The notes: generated by a model not told the origin, from the letters alone. Positions 27,046 to 42,700 are shown, counted from the stretch's first letter. The stretch is DNA of 64,000 nt from Acanthosoma haemorrhoidale (GCA_930367205.1 OV884015.1:2418001-2482000), one strand, 5' to 3'. Numbers and translations: made by a program.

Positions 27046-27924
27046 TAATCATTCGATCGTATCACGTGATTGAATGAGTGCCAATGATATGGCACACAAT
27101 CATATTCCACATCATTTGATGTTATATTTACTCGTAACTTGAATCATACGATTGTAACACGTGATACAATGAGTTCAAATGATACGGTACACAATCATAT
27201 TCCACATCATTTGATGTTATGTTCACTCGTAACTTGAATCATACGATTGTATCACGTGATACCATGAGTGCTAATGATTTGGCACACAATCATATTCGAC
27301 ATATTTTGATGTTATGTTCACGCGAAACTTTAATTATACGATCATATCACGTGATTGAATGAGTGCCAATGATATGACACACAATCATACTCGACATCAT
27401 TTGATGTTATATTCACTCGTAACTTGAATCATACGATTGTATCACGTGATACAATGAGTGCTAATGATACAGCACACAATCATATTCGACATCATTTGAT
27501 GTTATATTCACTCGTAACTTGAATCATACGATCGTATCACGTGATACCATGAGTGCTAATGATACAGCACACAATCTTATTCGACATTATTTGATGTTAT
27601 ATTCACTCGTAACTTGAATCATACGATCGTATCACGAGATACAATAAGTTTAAATGATACGGTAAACAATCATATTCGACATCATTTGATGTTATATCCA
27701 TCCCAAACTTTAATCATACGATCGTATCACGTGAAACAATGAGTGCTAATGATACATTATACAATCATATTCAAAATCATTTGATGTTATCTTCACTCGT
27801 AACTTTCATCATACGATCGTATCACGTAATACAATAAGTGCAAATGATACGGCACACTATCATATTTGACATCATTTGATGTCATATTCACTCGTAACTT
27901 TATTCATACGATCGTATGATCTTT
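26274..27924. repeat. A8: family A block without truncated units
   Basis: About 17.4 units (17 x 95 + 36 bp). It follows A7 at offset 4,542 until about 27045, then diverges. A private variant reads TTCACGAATAAC near 26650 where copies read TTCACGCGAAAC. No 41-bp truncated unit is present. Confidence 0.96.
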
Positions 27925-28145
27925 AACGTTAGCTCTTGCCCTATTATGTTCTCCTGATACCAAAACAAAGAAAATGTCATCAAAAAGTTAAATTTTTTTA
28001 AAAAAGAGTATTTTATAGGTGGTACGTTAGCTTCTGAACAATTATGATTTCCTCATACCAAAACAAGAAAAATATCGTCAAAAAGTCGAATTTTAAAAAA
28101 ATGCGTATTTTATAGCTGGTACAATAATTCCTGCCCTATTATGTT
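27925..28145. repeat. B8: shortest family B block
   Basis: Only 221 bp. The hybrid first unit is joined straight to the penultimate marker unit and the terminal GGTACAATAATTCC unit. The start and end edges are intact, so this is a B5-7 array with the interior deleted. Confidence 0.96.
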
Positions 28146-29416
28146 AATTCGTAGCTTTGATCATACGATCGTATCACGTAATATAATGAGTGCCAATGAT
28201 ACGGTACACTATCATATTCGACATCATTTGATGTTATATTCACTCGTGGCTTCAATCATACGATCGTATCACGTGATATAATGAGTGGCAATGATGCGGT
28301 ACACTATCATATTCCACATCATTTGATGTTATGTTTACTCGTAACTTTAATCATACGATCGTATCACGTCATTGAATGAGTGCCAATGATATGGCACACA
28401 ATCAAATTCGACATTATTTGGTGTTATATTCACTCGTAACTTGAATCAACCGATCGTATCACGTGATACAATGAGTTCAAATGATATGGTACACAATCAT
28501 ATTTGACATCATTTGATGTTATGTTCACTCGTAACTTGAATCATACGATTGTATCACGTGATACCATGAGTGCTAATGATTAGGCACACAATCATATTCG
28601 ACATATTTTGATGTTATGTTCACGCGAAACTTTAATTATACGATCATATCACGTGATTGAATGAGTGCCAATGATATGACACACAATCATATTCGACATC
28701 ATTTGATGTTATATTCACTCGTAACTTGAATCATACGATTGTATCACGTGATACAATGAGTGCTAATAATACAGCACACAATCATATTCGACATCATTTG
28801 ATGTTATATTCACTCGTAACTTGAATCATACGATCGTATCACGTGATTGAATGAATGCCAATGATATGGCACACAATTATATTCGACATCATTTGATGTT
28901 ATATTCACTGGTACCATGAATCACACGATCGTATCACGTGATACCATGAGTGCTAATGATACAGCACACAATCTTATTCGACATTATTTGATGTTATATT
29001 CACTCGTAACTTGAATCACACGATCGTATCACGTGATACAATGAGTTCAAATGATACGGTACACAATCATATTTGACATCATTTGATGTTATATCCATCC
29101 CAAACTTTAATCATACGATCGTATCACGTGATTGAATGAATGCCAATGATATGGCACACAATCATATTCGACATCATTTGATGTTATATTCACTGGTACC
29201 ATGAATCATATGATCGTATCACGTGATACCATGAGTGTTATTGATACAGCACACAATCATATTCAAAATCATTTGATGTTATCTTAACTCGTAACTTTCA
29301 TCATACGATCGTATCACGTGATACAATAAGTGCAAATGATACGGCACACTATCATATTTGACATCATTTGATGTCATATTCACTCGTAACTTTATTCATA
29401 CGATCGTATGATCTTT
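28146..29416. repeat. A9: family A block
   Basis: 13 x 95 + 36 bp. The opening resembles A6-A8. The last part (from about 29088, including the private GTGTTATTGATACAGC variant near 29236) belongs to the 6.72-kb duplication and recurs at the end of A11. Confidence 0.96.
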
Positions 29417-30709
29417 AACGTTAGCTCTTGCCCTATTATGTTCTCCTGATACCAAAACAAAGAAAACATCTTTAAAAAGTCGAATTTTAACAAAAATGCG
29501 TATTTCATAGCTTGTACGTTAGCACCTGCCCCATTATGTTCTCCTGATACCAAAACAAGAAAAATATCGTCAAAAAGTCGAATTTTTAAAAAATGCGTAT
29601 TTCATAGCTAGTACGTCAGCTCCTGCCCCATTATGTTCTCCTGATACGAAAACAAGAAAAATATCGTCAAAAAGTCGAATTTTTACAAAAATGCGTATTT
29701 AGAGCTAGTACGTTAGCTCCTGTCCCGTTATGTTCTCCTGATACCAAAACAAAAAAAATTGTCGTTCAAAAGTCAAATTTTTACAAAAATGCGTATTTCA
29801 TAGCTGGTACGTTAGCTCCTGCCCTATTATGTTCTCCTGATACGAAAACGAGAAAAATATCGTCAAAAAGTTGAATTTTTCAAAAATGCGTATTTCATAG
29901 CTAGTACGTTAGCTCCTGCCCCATCATGTTCTCCTGATACTAAAACGAGGAAAAGATCGTCAAAAAGTTGAATTTTTAAAAAATGCTTATTTCATAGCTA
30001 GTACGTCAGCTCCTGCCCCATTATGTTCTCCTGATACGAAAACAACAAAAATATCGTCAAAAAGTCGAATTTTTAAAAAATGCTTATTTCATAGCTAGTA
30101 CGTCAGGTCCTGCCCCATTATGTTCTCCTGATACGAAAACAACAAAAATATCGTCAAAAAGTCGAATTTTTAAAAAAATGGGTATTTCATAGCTGGCACG
30201 TTAGCTCCTGCTCTTTTATGTTCTCCTGATACTAAATCAAGGAAAATATCGTCAAAAAGTCGAATTTTTCGAAAATGCGTATTTCATAGCTAGTACGTTA
30301 GCTCCTGCTCCATCATGTTCTCCTGATACGAAAACCAGGAAAATATCGTCAAAAAGTCGATTTTTTAAAAAATGCGTATTTCATAGCTAGTACGTCAGCT
30401 CCTGCCCCATTATGTTCTCCTGATACCTAAACAACAAAATATCGTCAAAAAGTTGAATTTTTAAAAAAAATGCGTATTTCTTAGCTAGTACGTTAGCTCC
30501 TGCCTTATTATGTTCTCCTGATACCAAAACAAAGAAAATGTCATCAAAAAGTTAAATTTTTTTAAAAAAGAGTATTTTATAGCTGATACGTTAGCTTCTG
30601 AACAATTATGATTTCCTCATACCAAAACAAGAAAAATATCGTCAAAAAGTCGAATTTTAAAAAAATGCGTATTTTATAGCTGGTACAATAATTCCTGCCC
30701 TATTATGTT
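29417..30709. repeat. B9: family B block
   Basis: About 13.3 units (1,293 bp). It contains a local duplication of one unit carrying TGCTTATTTC (near 29985 and 30080), the second copy marked by CAGGTCCTG. B11 is the duplicate, 3 bp shorter. Confidence 0.97.
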
Positions 30710-31885
30710 AACTCGTAGCTTTGATCATACGATCGTATCACGTAATATAATGAGTGCTAATGATACATTATACAATCATATTCGACATCATTTGATGTTA
30801 TGTTCACGCGAAACTTTAATCATACAATCATATCACGTGATTGAATGAGTGCCAATGATATAGTACACTATCATATTCGACATCATTTGATGTTATGTTC
30901 ACCCGAAACTTCAATCAATCGATCGTATCACGTGATTGAATGAGTGCCAATGATATGACACACAATCATATTCGACATCATTTGATGTTATATTCACTTG
31001 TAACTTGAGTCATACGATTGTATCACGTGATACCATGAGTTCAAATGATACGGTACACAATCATATTCCACATCATTTGATGTTATGTTTACTCGTAACT
31101 TGAATCATACGATTGTAACACGTGATACAATGAGTTCAAATGATACGGTACACAATCATATTCCACATCATTTGATGTTATGTTTACTCGTAACTTTAAT
31201 CATACGATCGTATCACGTGATTGAATGAGTGCCAATGATATGGCACACAATCATATTCCACATCATTTGATGTTATGTTTACTCGTAACTTTAATCATAC
31301 GATCGTATCACGTGATTGAATGAGTGCCAATGATATGGCACACAATCAAATTCGACATTATTTGGTGTTATATTCACTCGTAACTTGAATCACACGATCG
31401 TATCACGTGATACAATGAGTTCAAATGATACGGTACACAATCATATTCGACATCATTTGATGTTATGTTCACTCGTGACTTGAATCATACGATCGTATCA
31501 CGTGATACAATGAGTGATAATGATTAGGCACACTATCATATTCGACATATTTTGATGTTATGTTCACGCGAAACTTTAATTATACGATCATATCACGTGA
31601 TTGAATGAGTGCCAATGATATGACACACAATCATATTCGACATCATTTGATGTTATATTCACTCGTAACTTGAATCATACGATTGTATCACGTGATACAA
31701 TGAGTGCTAATGATACAGCACACAATCATATTCGACATCATTTGATGTTATATTCACTCGTAACTTGAATCATATGATCGTATCACGTGATACAATAAGT
31801 GCAAATGATACGGCACACTATCATATTTGACATCATTTGATGTCATATTCACTCGTAACTTTATTCATACGATCGTATGATCTTT
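30710..31885. repeat. A10: family A block (1,176 bp)
   Basis: 12 x 95 + 36 bp, duplicate of A12 at offset 6,722. Copy-specific differences include CACTTGTAACTTGAGTC near 30996, where A12 has CACTCGTAACTTGAATC. No truncated unit. Confidence 0.97.
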
Positions 31886-32984
31886 AACGTTAGCTCTTGC
31901 CCTATTATGTTCTCCTGATACCAAAACAAAGAAAACATCTTTAAAAAGTCGAATATTAACAAAAATGCGTATTTCATAGCTAGTATGTTAGCTCCTGCCC
32001 CATTATGTTCTCCTGATACCTGAACAAGAAAATATCGTCAAAAAGTTGAATTTATAAAAAAATGCGTATTTCTTAGCTAGTACGTTAGCTCCTGCCTTAT
32101 TATGTTCTCCTGATACCAAAACAAAGAAAATGTCATAAAAAAGTTAAATTTTTTTAAAAAAGAGTATTTTATAGCTGGTACGTTAGCTCCTGAACAATTC
32201 TGTTCTCCTGATACGAAATCAAGAAAAATATCGTCAAAAAGTCGAATTTTTAAAAAATGCGTATTTCATAGCTAGTACGTCAGCTCCTGCCCCATTATGT
32301 TCTCCTGATACGAAAACAACGAAAATATCGTCAAAAAGTCGAATTTTTATAAAAATGGGTATTTCATAGCTGGCACGTTAGCTCCTGCTCTTTTATGTTC
32401 TCCTGATACTAAATCAGGGAAAATATCGTCAAAAAGTCGAATTTTTCGAAAATGCGTATTTCATAGCTAGTACGTTAGCTCCTGCCCCATCTTGTTCTCC
32501 TGATACCAAAACAAAGAAAATATCGTCTAAAATTCAAATTTTTACAAAAATGCGTTTTTTATAGCTGGTACGTTAGCTACTACCCTATTATGATCTCCTG
32601 ATACGAAAACCAGGAAAATATCGTCAAAAAGTCGATTTTTTAAAAAATGCGTATTTCATAGCTAGTACGTCAGCTCCTGCCCCATTATGTTCTCCTGATA
32701 CCTAAACAAGAAAATATCGTCAAACAGTTGAATTTTAAAAAAAAATGCGTATTTCTTAGCTAGTACGTTAGCTCCTGCCTTATTATGTTCTCCTGATACC
32801 AAAACAAAGAAAATGTCATCCAAAAGTTAAATTTTTTTAAAAAAGAGTATTTTATAGCTGGTACGTTAGCTTCTGAACAATTATGATTTCCTCATACCAA
32901 AACAAGAAAAATGTCGTCAAAAAGTCGAATTTTAAAAAAATGCGTATTTTATAGCTGGTACAATAATTCCTGCCCTATTATGTT
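31886..32984. repeat. B10: family B block (1,099 bp)
   Basis: About 11.3 units, duplicate of B12. It begins with the first-unit variant AAGTCGAATATTAAC. It holds the unit variants GTCTAAAATTC and CATCTTGTTCTCC, and a terminal marker variant with GAAAAATGTCGTC. Confidence 0.97.
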
Positions 32985-35900
32985 AATTCGTAGCTTTGAT
33001 CATACGATCGTATCACGTAATATAATGAGTGCCAATGATACGGTACACTATCATATTCGACATCATTTGATGTTATATTCACTCGTGGCTTCAATCATAC
33101 GATCGTATCACGTGATATAATGAGTGGCAATGATGCGGTACACTATCATATTCCACATCATTTGATGTTATGTTTACTCGTAACTTTAATCATACGATCG
33201 TATCACGTGATTGAATGAGTGCCAATGATATGGCACACAATCAAATTCGACATTATTTGATGTTATATTCACTCGTAACTTGAATCAACCGATCGTATCA
33301 CGTGATACAATGAGTTTAAATGATATGGTACACAATCATATTTGACATCATTTGATGTTATGTTCACTCGTAACTTGAATCATACGATTGTATCACGTGA
33401 TACAATGAGTGCTAATAATACAGCACACAATCATATTCGACATCATTTGATGTTATATTCACTCGTTACTTGAATCATACGACCGTATCACGTGATTGAA
33501 TGAATGCCAATGATATGGCACACAATCATATTCGACATCATTTGATGTTATATTCACTGGTACCATGAATCATACGATCGTATCACGTGATACCATGAGT
33601 GCTAATGATACAGCACACAATCTTATTCGACATTATTTGATGTTATATTCACTCGTAACTTGAATCACACGATCGTATCACGTGATACAATGAGTTCAAA
33701 TGATACGGTACACAATCATATTTGACATCATTTGATGTTATGTTCACTCGTAACTTGAATCATACGATTGTATCACGTGATACAATGAGTGCTAATGATA
33801 CAGCACACAATCATATTCGACATCATTTGATGTTATATTCACTCGTAACTAGTATCATACGACCGTATCGCGTGATTGAATGAATGCCAATGATATGGCA
33901 CAAAATCATATTCGACATCATTTGATGTTATATTCACTAGTACCATGAATCTTACGATCGTATCACGTGATTCCATGAGTGCTAATGATTAGGCACACTA
34001 TCTTATTCAACATCATTTAATGTTATATTTACTCGTAACTTTAATCATACGATCGTATCACGTGATTGAATAAGTGCTAATGATATGGCACACAATCATA
34101 TTCGACATCATCTGATGTTATATTCACTCGTAACTTGAATCATACGATTGTATCACGTGATAAAATGAGTGCTAATGATTAAGCACACTATCTTATTCGA
34201 CATCATTTGATGTTATATTCACTCGTAACTTTAATCATACGATCATATCACGTGATAGAATGAGTGCCAATGATACAGCACACAATTATATTCGACATCA
34301 TTCATGTTGTATTCATTCGTAACTTAAATCATACGATCGTATCACGTGATACAATAAGTTCAAATGATGCGGTACACAATCATATTCGACATCATTTGAT
34401 GTTATATTTACTCGTAACTTTTTTCATACGATCGTATCACGTGAAACAATGAGTGCTAATGATACATTATACAATCATATTCAACATCATTTGATGTTAT
34501 CTTCACTCGTAACTTTCATCATACGATCGTATCACGTGATACAATGAGTGCCAATGATACGGTACACTATCATATTCGACATCATTTGATGTTATATTCA
34601 CTCTTGGCTTCAATCATACGATCGTATCACGTAATATAATGAGAGGCAATGATGCGGTACACTATCATAATCGACATCATCTGATGTTATTGATACGGTA
34701 TACCAGCATGGTTGACATCATTTAATGTTATATTCACTCGTAAGTTTAATCATACGATCGTATCACGTGATACAATGAGTGTTAATGATACATTATACAA
34801 TCATATTCAACATCATTTGATGTTATCTTCACTCGTAACTTTCATCATACGATCGTATCACGTGATACAATGAGTGCCAATGATACGGTACACTATCATA
34901 ATCGAAATCATCTGATGTTATTGATACGGTATACCAGCATGGTTGACATCATTTAATGTTATATTCACTCGTAAGTTTAATCATACGATCGTATCACGTG
35001 ATACAAGAAGTGCCAATGATACATTATACAATCATATTCAACATCATTTGATGTTATATTTACTCGTAACTTGAATCATACGATTGTATCACGTGATACA
35101 ATGAGTGCTAATAATACAGCACACAATCATATTCCACATCATTTGATGTTATGTTTACTCGTAACTTTAATCATACGATCGTATCACGTGATTGAATGAG
35201 TGCCAATGATATGGCACACAATCAAATTCGACATTATTTGGTGTTATATTCACTCGTAACTTGAATCACACGATCGTATCACGTGATACAATGAGTTCAA
35301 ATGATACGGTACACAATCATATTCGACATCATTTGATGTTATGTTCACTCGTAACTTGAATCATACGATTGTATCACGTGATACCATGAGTGCAAATGAT
35401 TAGGCACACAATCATATTCGACATATTTTGATGTTATGTTCACGCGAAACTTTAATTATACGATCATATCACGTGATTGAATGAGTGCCAATGATATGAC
35501 ACACAATCATATTCGACATCATTTGATGTTATATTCACTCGTAACTTGAATCATACGATTGTATCACGTGATACAATGAGTGCTAATGATACAGCACACA
35601 ATCATATTCGACATCATTTGATGTTATATTCACTCGTAACTTGAATCATACGATCGTATCACCTGATACCATGAGTGCTAATGATACAGCACACAATCTT
35701 ATTCGACATTATTTGATGTTATATTCACTCGTAACTTGAATCATACGATCGTATCACGAGATACAATAAGTTTAAATGATACAGTAAACAATCATATTCG
35801 ACATCATTTGATGTTATATCCATCCCAAACTTTAATCATACCATCGTATCACGTGATTGAATGAATGCCAATGATATGGCACACAATCATATTCGACATC

Positions 35901-36141
35901 ATTTGATGTTATATTCACTGGTACCATGAATCATATGATCGTATCACGTGATACCATGAGTGTTATTGATACAGCACACAATCATATTCAAAATCATTTG
36001 ATGTTATCTTCACTCGTAACTTTCATCATACGATCGTATCACGTGATACAATAAGTGCAAATGATACGGCACACTATCATATTTGACATCATTTGATGTC
36101 ATATTCACTCGTAACTTTATTCATACGATCGTATGATCTTT
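32985..36141. repeat. A11: family A block
   Basis: About 32.4 units plus truncated units 34673-34713 and 34904-34944. It matches A13 at offset 6,722 except at the end, where A11 has one extra unit (95 bp). Confidence 0.97.
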
Positions 36142-37431
36142 AACGTTAGCTCTTGCCCTATTATGTTCTCCTGATACCAAAACAAAGAAAACATCTTTAA
36201 AAAGTCGAATTTTAACAAAAATGCGTATTTCATAGCTTGTACGTTAGCACCTGCCCCATTATGTTCTCCTGATACCAAAACAAGAAAAATATCGTCAAAA
36301 AGTCGAATTTTTAAAAAATGCGTATTTCATAGCTAGTACGTCAGCTCCTGCCCCATTATGTTCTCCTGATACGAAAACAAGAAAAATATCGTCAAAAAGT
36401 CGAATTTTTACAAAAATGCGTATTTAGAGCTAGTACGTTAGCTCCTGTCCCGTTATGTTCTCCTGATACCAAAACAAAAAAAATTGTCGTTCAAAAGTCA
36501 AATTTTTACAAAAATGCGTATTTCATAGCTGGTACGTTAGCTCCTGCCCTATTATGTTCTCCTGATACGAAAACGAGAAAAATATCGTCAAAAAGTTGAA
36601 TTTTTCAAAAATGCGTATTTCATAGCTAGTACGTTAGCTCCTGCCCCATCATGTTCTCCTGATACTAAAACGAGGAAAAGATCGTCAAAAAGTTGAATTT
36701 TTAAAAAATGCTTATTTCATAGCTAGTACGTCAGCTCCTGCCCCATTATGTTCTCCTGATACGAAAACAACAAAAATATCGTCAAAAAGTCGAATTTTTA
36801 AAAAATGCTTATTTCATAGCTAGTACGTCAGGTCCTGCCCCATTATGTTCTCCTGATACGAAAACAACAAAAATATCGTCAAAAAGTCGAATTTTTAAAA
36901 TGGGTATTTCATAGCTGGCACGTTAGCTCCTGCTCTTTTATGTTCTCCTGATACTAAATCAAGGAAAATATCGTCAAAAAGTCGAATTTTTCGAAAATGC
37001 GTATTTCATAGCTAGTACGTTAGCTCCTGCTCCATCATGTTCTCCTGATACGAAAACCAGGAAAATATCGTCAAAAAGTCGATTTTTTAAAAAATGCGTA
37101 TTTCATAGCTAGTACGTCAGCTCCTGCCCCATTATGTTCTCCTGATACCTAAACAACAAAATATCGTCAAAAAGTTGAATTTTTAAAAAAAATGCGTATT
37201 TCTTAGCTAGTACGTTAGCTCCTGCCTTATTATGTTCTCCTGATACCAAAACAAAGAAAATGTCATCAAAAAGTTAAATTTTTTTAAAAAAGAGTATTTT
37301 ATAGCTGATACGTTAGCTTCTGAACAATTATGATTTCCTCATACCAAAACAAGAAAAATATCGTCAAAAAGTCGAATTTTAAAAAAATGCGTATTTTATA
37401 GCTGGTACAATAATTCCTGCCCTATTATGTT
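36142..37431. repeat. B11: family B block
   Basis: Duplicate of B9 (1,290 versus 1,293 bp). The difference is a 3-base loss in an A run near 36898 (TTTTTAAAATGGG), which changes the duplication offset from 6,725 to 6,722. Confidence 0.97.
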
Positions 37432-38607
37432 AACTCGTAGCTTTGATCATACGATCGTATCACGTAATATAATGAGTGCTAATGATACATTATACAATCA
37501 TATTCGACATCATTTGATGTTATGTTCACGCGAAACTTTAATCATACAATCATATCACGTGATTGAATGAGTGCCAATGATATAGTACACTATCATATTC
37601 GACATCATTTGATGTTATGTTCACCCGAAACTTCAATCAATCGATCGTATCACGTGATTGAATGAGTGCCAATGATATGACACACAATCATATTCGACAT
37701 CATTTGATGTTATATTCACTCGTAACTTGAATCATACGATTGTAACACGTGATACAATGAGTTCAAATGATACGGTACACAATCATATTCCACATCATTT
37801 GATGTTATGTTTACTCGTAACTTGAATCATACGATTGTAACACGTGATACAATGAGTTCAAATGATACGGTACACAATCATATTCCACATCATTTGATGT
37901 TATGTTTACTCGTAACTTTAATCATACGATCGTATCACGTGATTGAATGAGTGCCAATGATATGGCACACAATCATATTCCACATCATTTGATGTTATGT
38001 TTACTCGTAACTTTAATCATACGATCGTATCACGTGATTGAATGAGTGCCAATGATATGGCACACAATCAAATTCGACATTATTTGGTGTTATATTCACT
38101 CGTAACTTGAATCACACGATCGTATCACGTGATACAATGAGTTCAAATGATACGGTACACAATCATATTCGACATCATTTGATGTTATGTTCACTCGTGA
38201 CTTGAATCATACGATCGTATCACGTGATACAATGAGTGATAATGATTAGGCACACTATCATATTCGACATATTTTGATGTTATGTTCACGCGAAACTTTA
38301 ATTATACGATCATATCACGTGATTGAATGAGTGCCAATGATATGACACACAATCATATTCGACATCATTTGATGTTATATTCACTCGTAACTTGAATCAT
38401 ACGATTGTATCACGTGATACAATGAGTGCTAATGATACAGCACACAATCATATTCGACATCATTAGATGTTATATTCACTCGTAACTTGAATCATATGAT
38501 CGTATCACGTGATACAATAAGTGCAAATGATACGGCACACTATCATATTTGACATCATTTGATGTCATATTCACTCGTAACTTTATTCATACGATCGTAT
38601 GATCTTT
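37432..38607. repeat. A12: family A block (1,176 bp)
   Basis: Duplicate of A10 at offset 6,722. A private substitution gives CATTAGATGT near 38461 where A10 has CATTTGATGT. Confidence 0.97.
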
Positions 38608-39706
38608 AACGTTAGCTCTTGCCCTATTATGTTCTCCTGATACCAAAACAAAGAAAACATCTTTAAAAAGTCGAATATTAACAAAAATGCGTATTTCATA
38701 GCTAGTATGTTAGCTCCTGCCCCATTATGTTCTCCTGATACCTGAACAAGAAAATATCGTCAAAAAGTTGAATTTTTAAAAAAATGCGTATTTCTTAGCT
38801 AGTACGTTAGCTCCTGCCTTATTATGTTCTCCTGATACCAAAACAAAGAAAATGTCATAAAAAAGTTAAATTTTTTTAAAAAAGAGTATTTTATAGCTGG
38901 TACGTTAGCTCCTGAACAATTCTGTTCTCCTGATACGAAATCAAGAAAAATATCGTCAAAAAGTCGAATTTTTAAAAAATGCGTATTTCATAGCTAGTAC
39001 GTCAGCTCCTGCCCCATTATGTTCTCCTGATACGAAAACAACGAAAATATCGTCAAAAAGTCGAATTTTTATAAAAATGGGTATTTCATAGCTGGCACGT
39101 TAGCTCCTGCTCTTTTATGTTCTCCTGATACTAAATCAGGGAAAATATCGTCAAAAAGTCGAATTTTTCGAAAATGCGTATTTCATAGCTAGTACGTTAG
39201 CTCCTGCCCCATCTTGTTCTCCTGATACCAAAACAAAGAAAATATCGTCTAAAATTCAAATTTTTACAAAAATGCGTTTTTTATAGCTGGTACGTTAGCT
39301 ACTACCCTATTATGATCTCCTGATACGAAAACCAGGAAAATATCGTCAAAAAGTCGATTTTTTAAAAAATGCGTATTTCATAGCTAGTACGTCAGCTCCT
39401 GCCCCATTATGTTCTCCTGATACCTAAACAAGAAAATATCGTCAAACAGTTGAATTTTAAAAAAAAATGCGTATTTCTTAGCTAGTACGTTAGCTCCTGC
39501 CTTATTATGTTCTCCTGATACCAAAACAAAGAAAATGTCATCCAAAAGTTAAATTTTTTTAAAAAAGAGTATTTTATAGCTGGTACGTTAGCTTCTGAAC
39601 AATTATGATTTCCTCATACCAAAACAAGAAAAATGTCGTCAAAAAGTCGAATTTTAAAAAAATGCGTATTTTATAGCTGGTACAATAATTCCTGCCCTAT
39701 TATGTT
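38608..39706. repeat. B12: family B block (1,099 bp)
   Basis: Duplicate of B10 at offset 6,722, same length and unit order. B10 has TTTATAAAAA near 32050 where B12 has TTTTTAAAAA. Confidence 0.97.
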
Positions 39707-42700
39707 AATTCGTAGCTTTGATCATACGATCGTATCACGTAATATAATGAGTGCCAATGATACGGTACACTATCATATTCGACATCATTTGATGTTATAT
39801 TCACTCGTGGCTTCAATCATACGATCGTATCACGTGATATAATGAGTGGCAATGATGCGGTACACTATCATATTCCACATCATTTGATGTTATGTTTACT
39901 CGTAACTTTAATCATACGATCGTATCACGTGATTGAATGAGTGCCAATGATATGGCACACAATCAAATTCGACATTATTTGGTGTTATATTCACTCGTAA
40001 CTTGAATCAACCGATCGTATCACGTGATACAATGAGTTTAAATGATATGGTACACAATCATATTTGACATCATTTGATGTTATGTTCACTCGTAACTTGA
40101 ATCATACGATTGTATCACGTGATACAATGAGTGCTAATAATACAGCACACAATCATATTCGACATCATTTGATGTTATATTCACTCGTTACTTGAATCAT
40201 ACGACCGTATCACGTGATTGAATGAATGCCAATGATATGGCACACAATCATATTCGACATCATTTGATGTTATATTCACTGGTACCATGAATCATACGAT
40301 CGTATCACGTGATACCATGAGTGCTAATGATACAGCACACAATCTTATTCGACATTATTTGATGTTATATTCACTCGTAACTTGAATCACACGATCGTAT
40401 CACGTGATACAATGAGTTCAAATGATACGGTACACAATCATATTTGACATCATTTGATGTTATGTTCACTCGTAACTTGAATCATACGATTGTATCACGT
40501 GATACAATGAGTGCTAATGATACAGCACACAATCATATTCGACATCATTTGATGTTATATTCACTCGTAACTAGTATCATACGACCGTATCGCGTGATTG
40601 AATGAATGCCAATGATATGGCACAAAATCATATTCGACATCATTTGATGTTATATTCACTAGTACCATGAATCTTACGATCGTATCACGTGATTCCATGA
40701 GTGCTAATGATTAGGCACACTATCTTATTCAACATCATTTAATGTTATATTTACTCGTAACTTTAATCATACGATCGTATCACGTGATTGAATATGTGCT
40801 AATGATATGGCACACAATCATATTCGACATCATCTGATGTTATATTCACTCGTAACTTGAATCATACGATTGTATCACGTGATAAAATGAGTGCTAATGA
40901 TTAAGCACACTATCTTATTCGACATCATTTGATGTTATATTCACTCGTAACTTTAATCATACGATCATATCACGTGATAGAATGAGTGCCAATGATACAG
41001 CACACAATTATATTCGACATCATTCATGTTGTATTCATTCGTAACTTAAATCATACGATCGTATCACGTGATACAATAAGTTCAAATGATGCGGTACACA
41101 ATCATATTCGACATCATTTGATGTTATATTTACTCGTAACTTTTTTCATACGATCGTATCACGTGAAACAATGAGTGCTAATGATACATTATACAATCAT
41201 ATTCAACATCATTTGATGTTATCTTCACTCGTAACTTTCATCATACGATCGTATCACGTGATACAATGAGTGCCAATGATACGGTACACTATCATATTCG
41301 ACATCATTTGATGTTATATTCACTCTTGGCTTCAATCATACGATCGTATCACGTAATATAATGAGAGGCAATGATGCGGTACACTATCATAATCGACATC
41401 ATCTGATGTTATTGATACGGTATACCAGCATGGTTGACATCATTTAATGTTATATTCACTCGTAAGTTTAATCATACGATCGTATCACGTGATACAATGA
41501 GTGTTAATGATACATTATACAATCATATTCAACATCATTTGATGTTATCTTCACTCGTAACTTTCATCATACGATCGTATCACGTGATACAATGAGTGCC
41601 AATGATACGGTACACTATCATAATCGAAATCATCTGATGTTATTGATACGGTATACCAGCATGGTTGACATCATTTAATGTTATATTCACTCGTAAGTTT
41701 AATCATACGATCGTATCACGTGATACAAGAAGTGCCAATGATACATTATACAATCATATTCAACATCATTTGATGTTATATTTACTCGTAACTTGAATCA
41801 TACGATTGTATCACGTGATACAATGAGTGCTAATAATACAGCACACAATCATATTCCACATCATTTGATGTTATGTTTACTCGTAACTTTAATCATACGA
41901 TCGTATCACGTGATTGAATGAGTGCCAATGATATGGCACACAATCAAATTCGACATTATTTGGTGTTATATTCACTCGTAACTTGAATCACACGATCGTA
42001 TCACGTGATACAATGAGTTCAAATGATACGGTACACAATCATATTCGACATCATTTGATGTTATGTTCACTCGTAACTTGAATCATACGATTGTATCACG
42101 TGATACCATGAGTGCAAATGATTAGGCACACAATCATATTCGACATATTTTGATGTTATGTTCACGCGAAACTTTAATTATACGATCATATCACATGATT
42201 GAATGAGTGCCAATGATATGACACACAATCATATTCGACATCATTTGATGTTATATTCACTCGTAACTTGAATCATACGATTGTATCACGTGATACAATG
42301 AGTGCTAATGATACAGCACACAATCATATTCGACATCATTTGATGTTATATTCACTCGTAACTTGAATCATACGATCGTATCACCTGATACCATGAGTGC
42401 TAATGATACAGCACACAATCTTATTCGACATTATTTGATGTTATATTCACTCGTAACTTGAATCATACGATCGTATCACGAGATACAATAAGTTTAAATG
42501 ATACAGTAAACAATCATATTCGACATCATTTGATGTTATATCCATCCCAAACTTTAATCATACCATCGTATCACGTGAAACAATGAGTGCTAATGATACA
42601 TTATACAATCATATTCAAAATCATTTGATGTTATCTTCACTCGTAACTTTCATCATACGATCGTATCACGTGATACAATAAGTGCAAATGATACGGCACA

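Larger units (their letters stand above)
29088..35812. repeat. 6.72-kb higher-order repeat, copy 1
   Basis: Covers the tail of A9, then B9, A10, B10 and most of A11. It recurs at 35813-42535 with offset 6,725 before and 6,722 after a 3-base loss in B11. The left limit is where A9 and A11 stop agreeing (about 29087). Only scattered single-base differences are seen by eye. Confidence 0.95.
35813..42535. repeat. 6.72-kb higher-order repeat, copy 2
   Basis: Direct tandem copy of the preceding segment: tail of A11, B11, A12, B12 and most of A13. Agreement with the continuation of copy 1 ends near 42570. The very low divergence means it is recent or actively homogenised. Confidence 0.95.

Noticed and set aside
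32911..33120. 69-residue open frame repeated exactly at 39633-39842
   Set aside because: It crosses a B-to-A boundary and is duplicated only because it lies in the 6.72-kb repeat.
29088..42535. Assembly duplication artefact as the cause of the 6.72-kb repeat
   Set aside because: The copies carry scattered private substitutions and a 3-base length difference, which argues for real copies, although read-level proof is outside this window.
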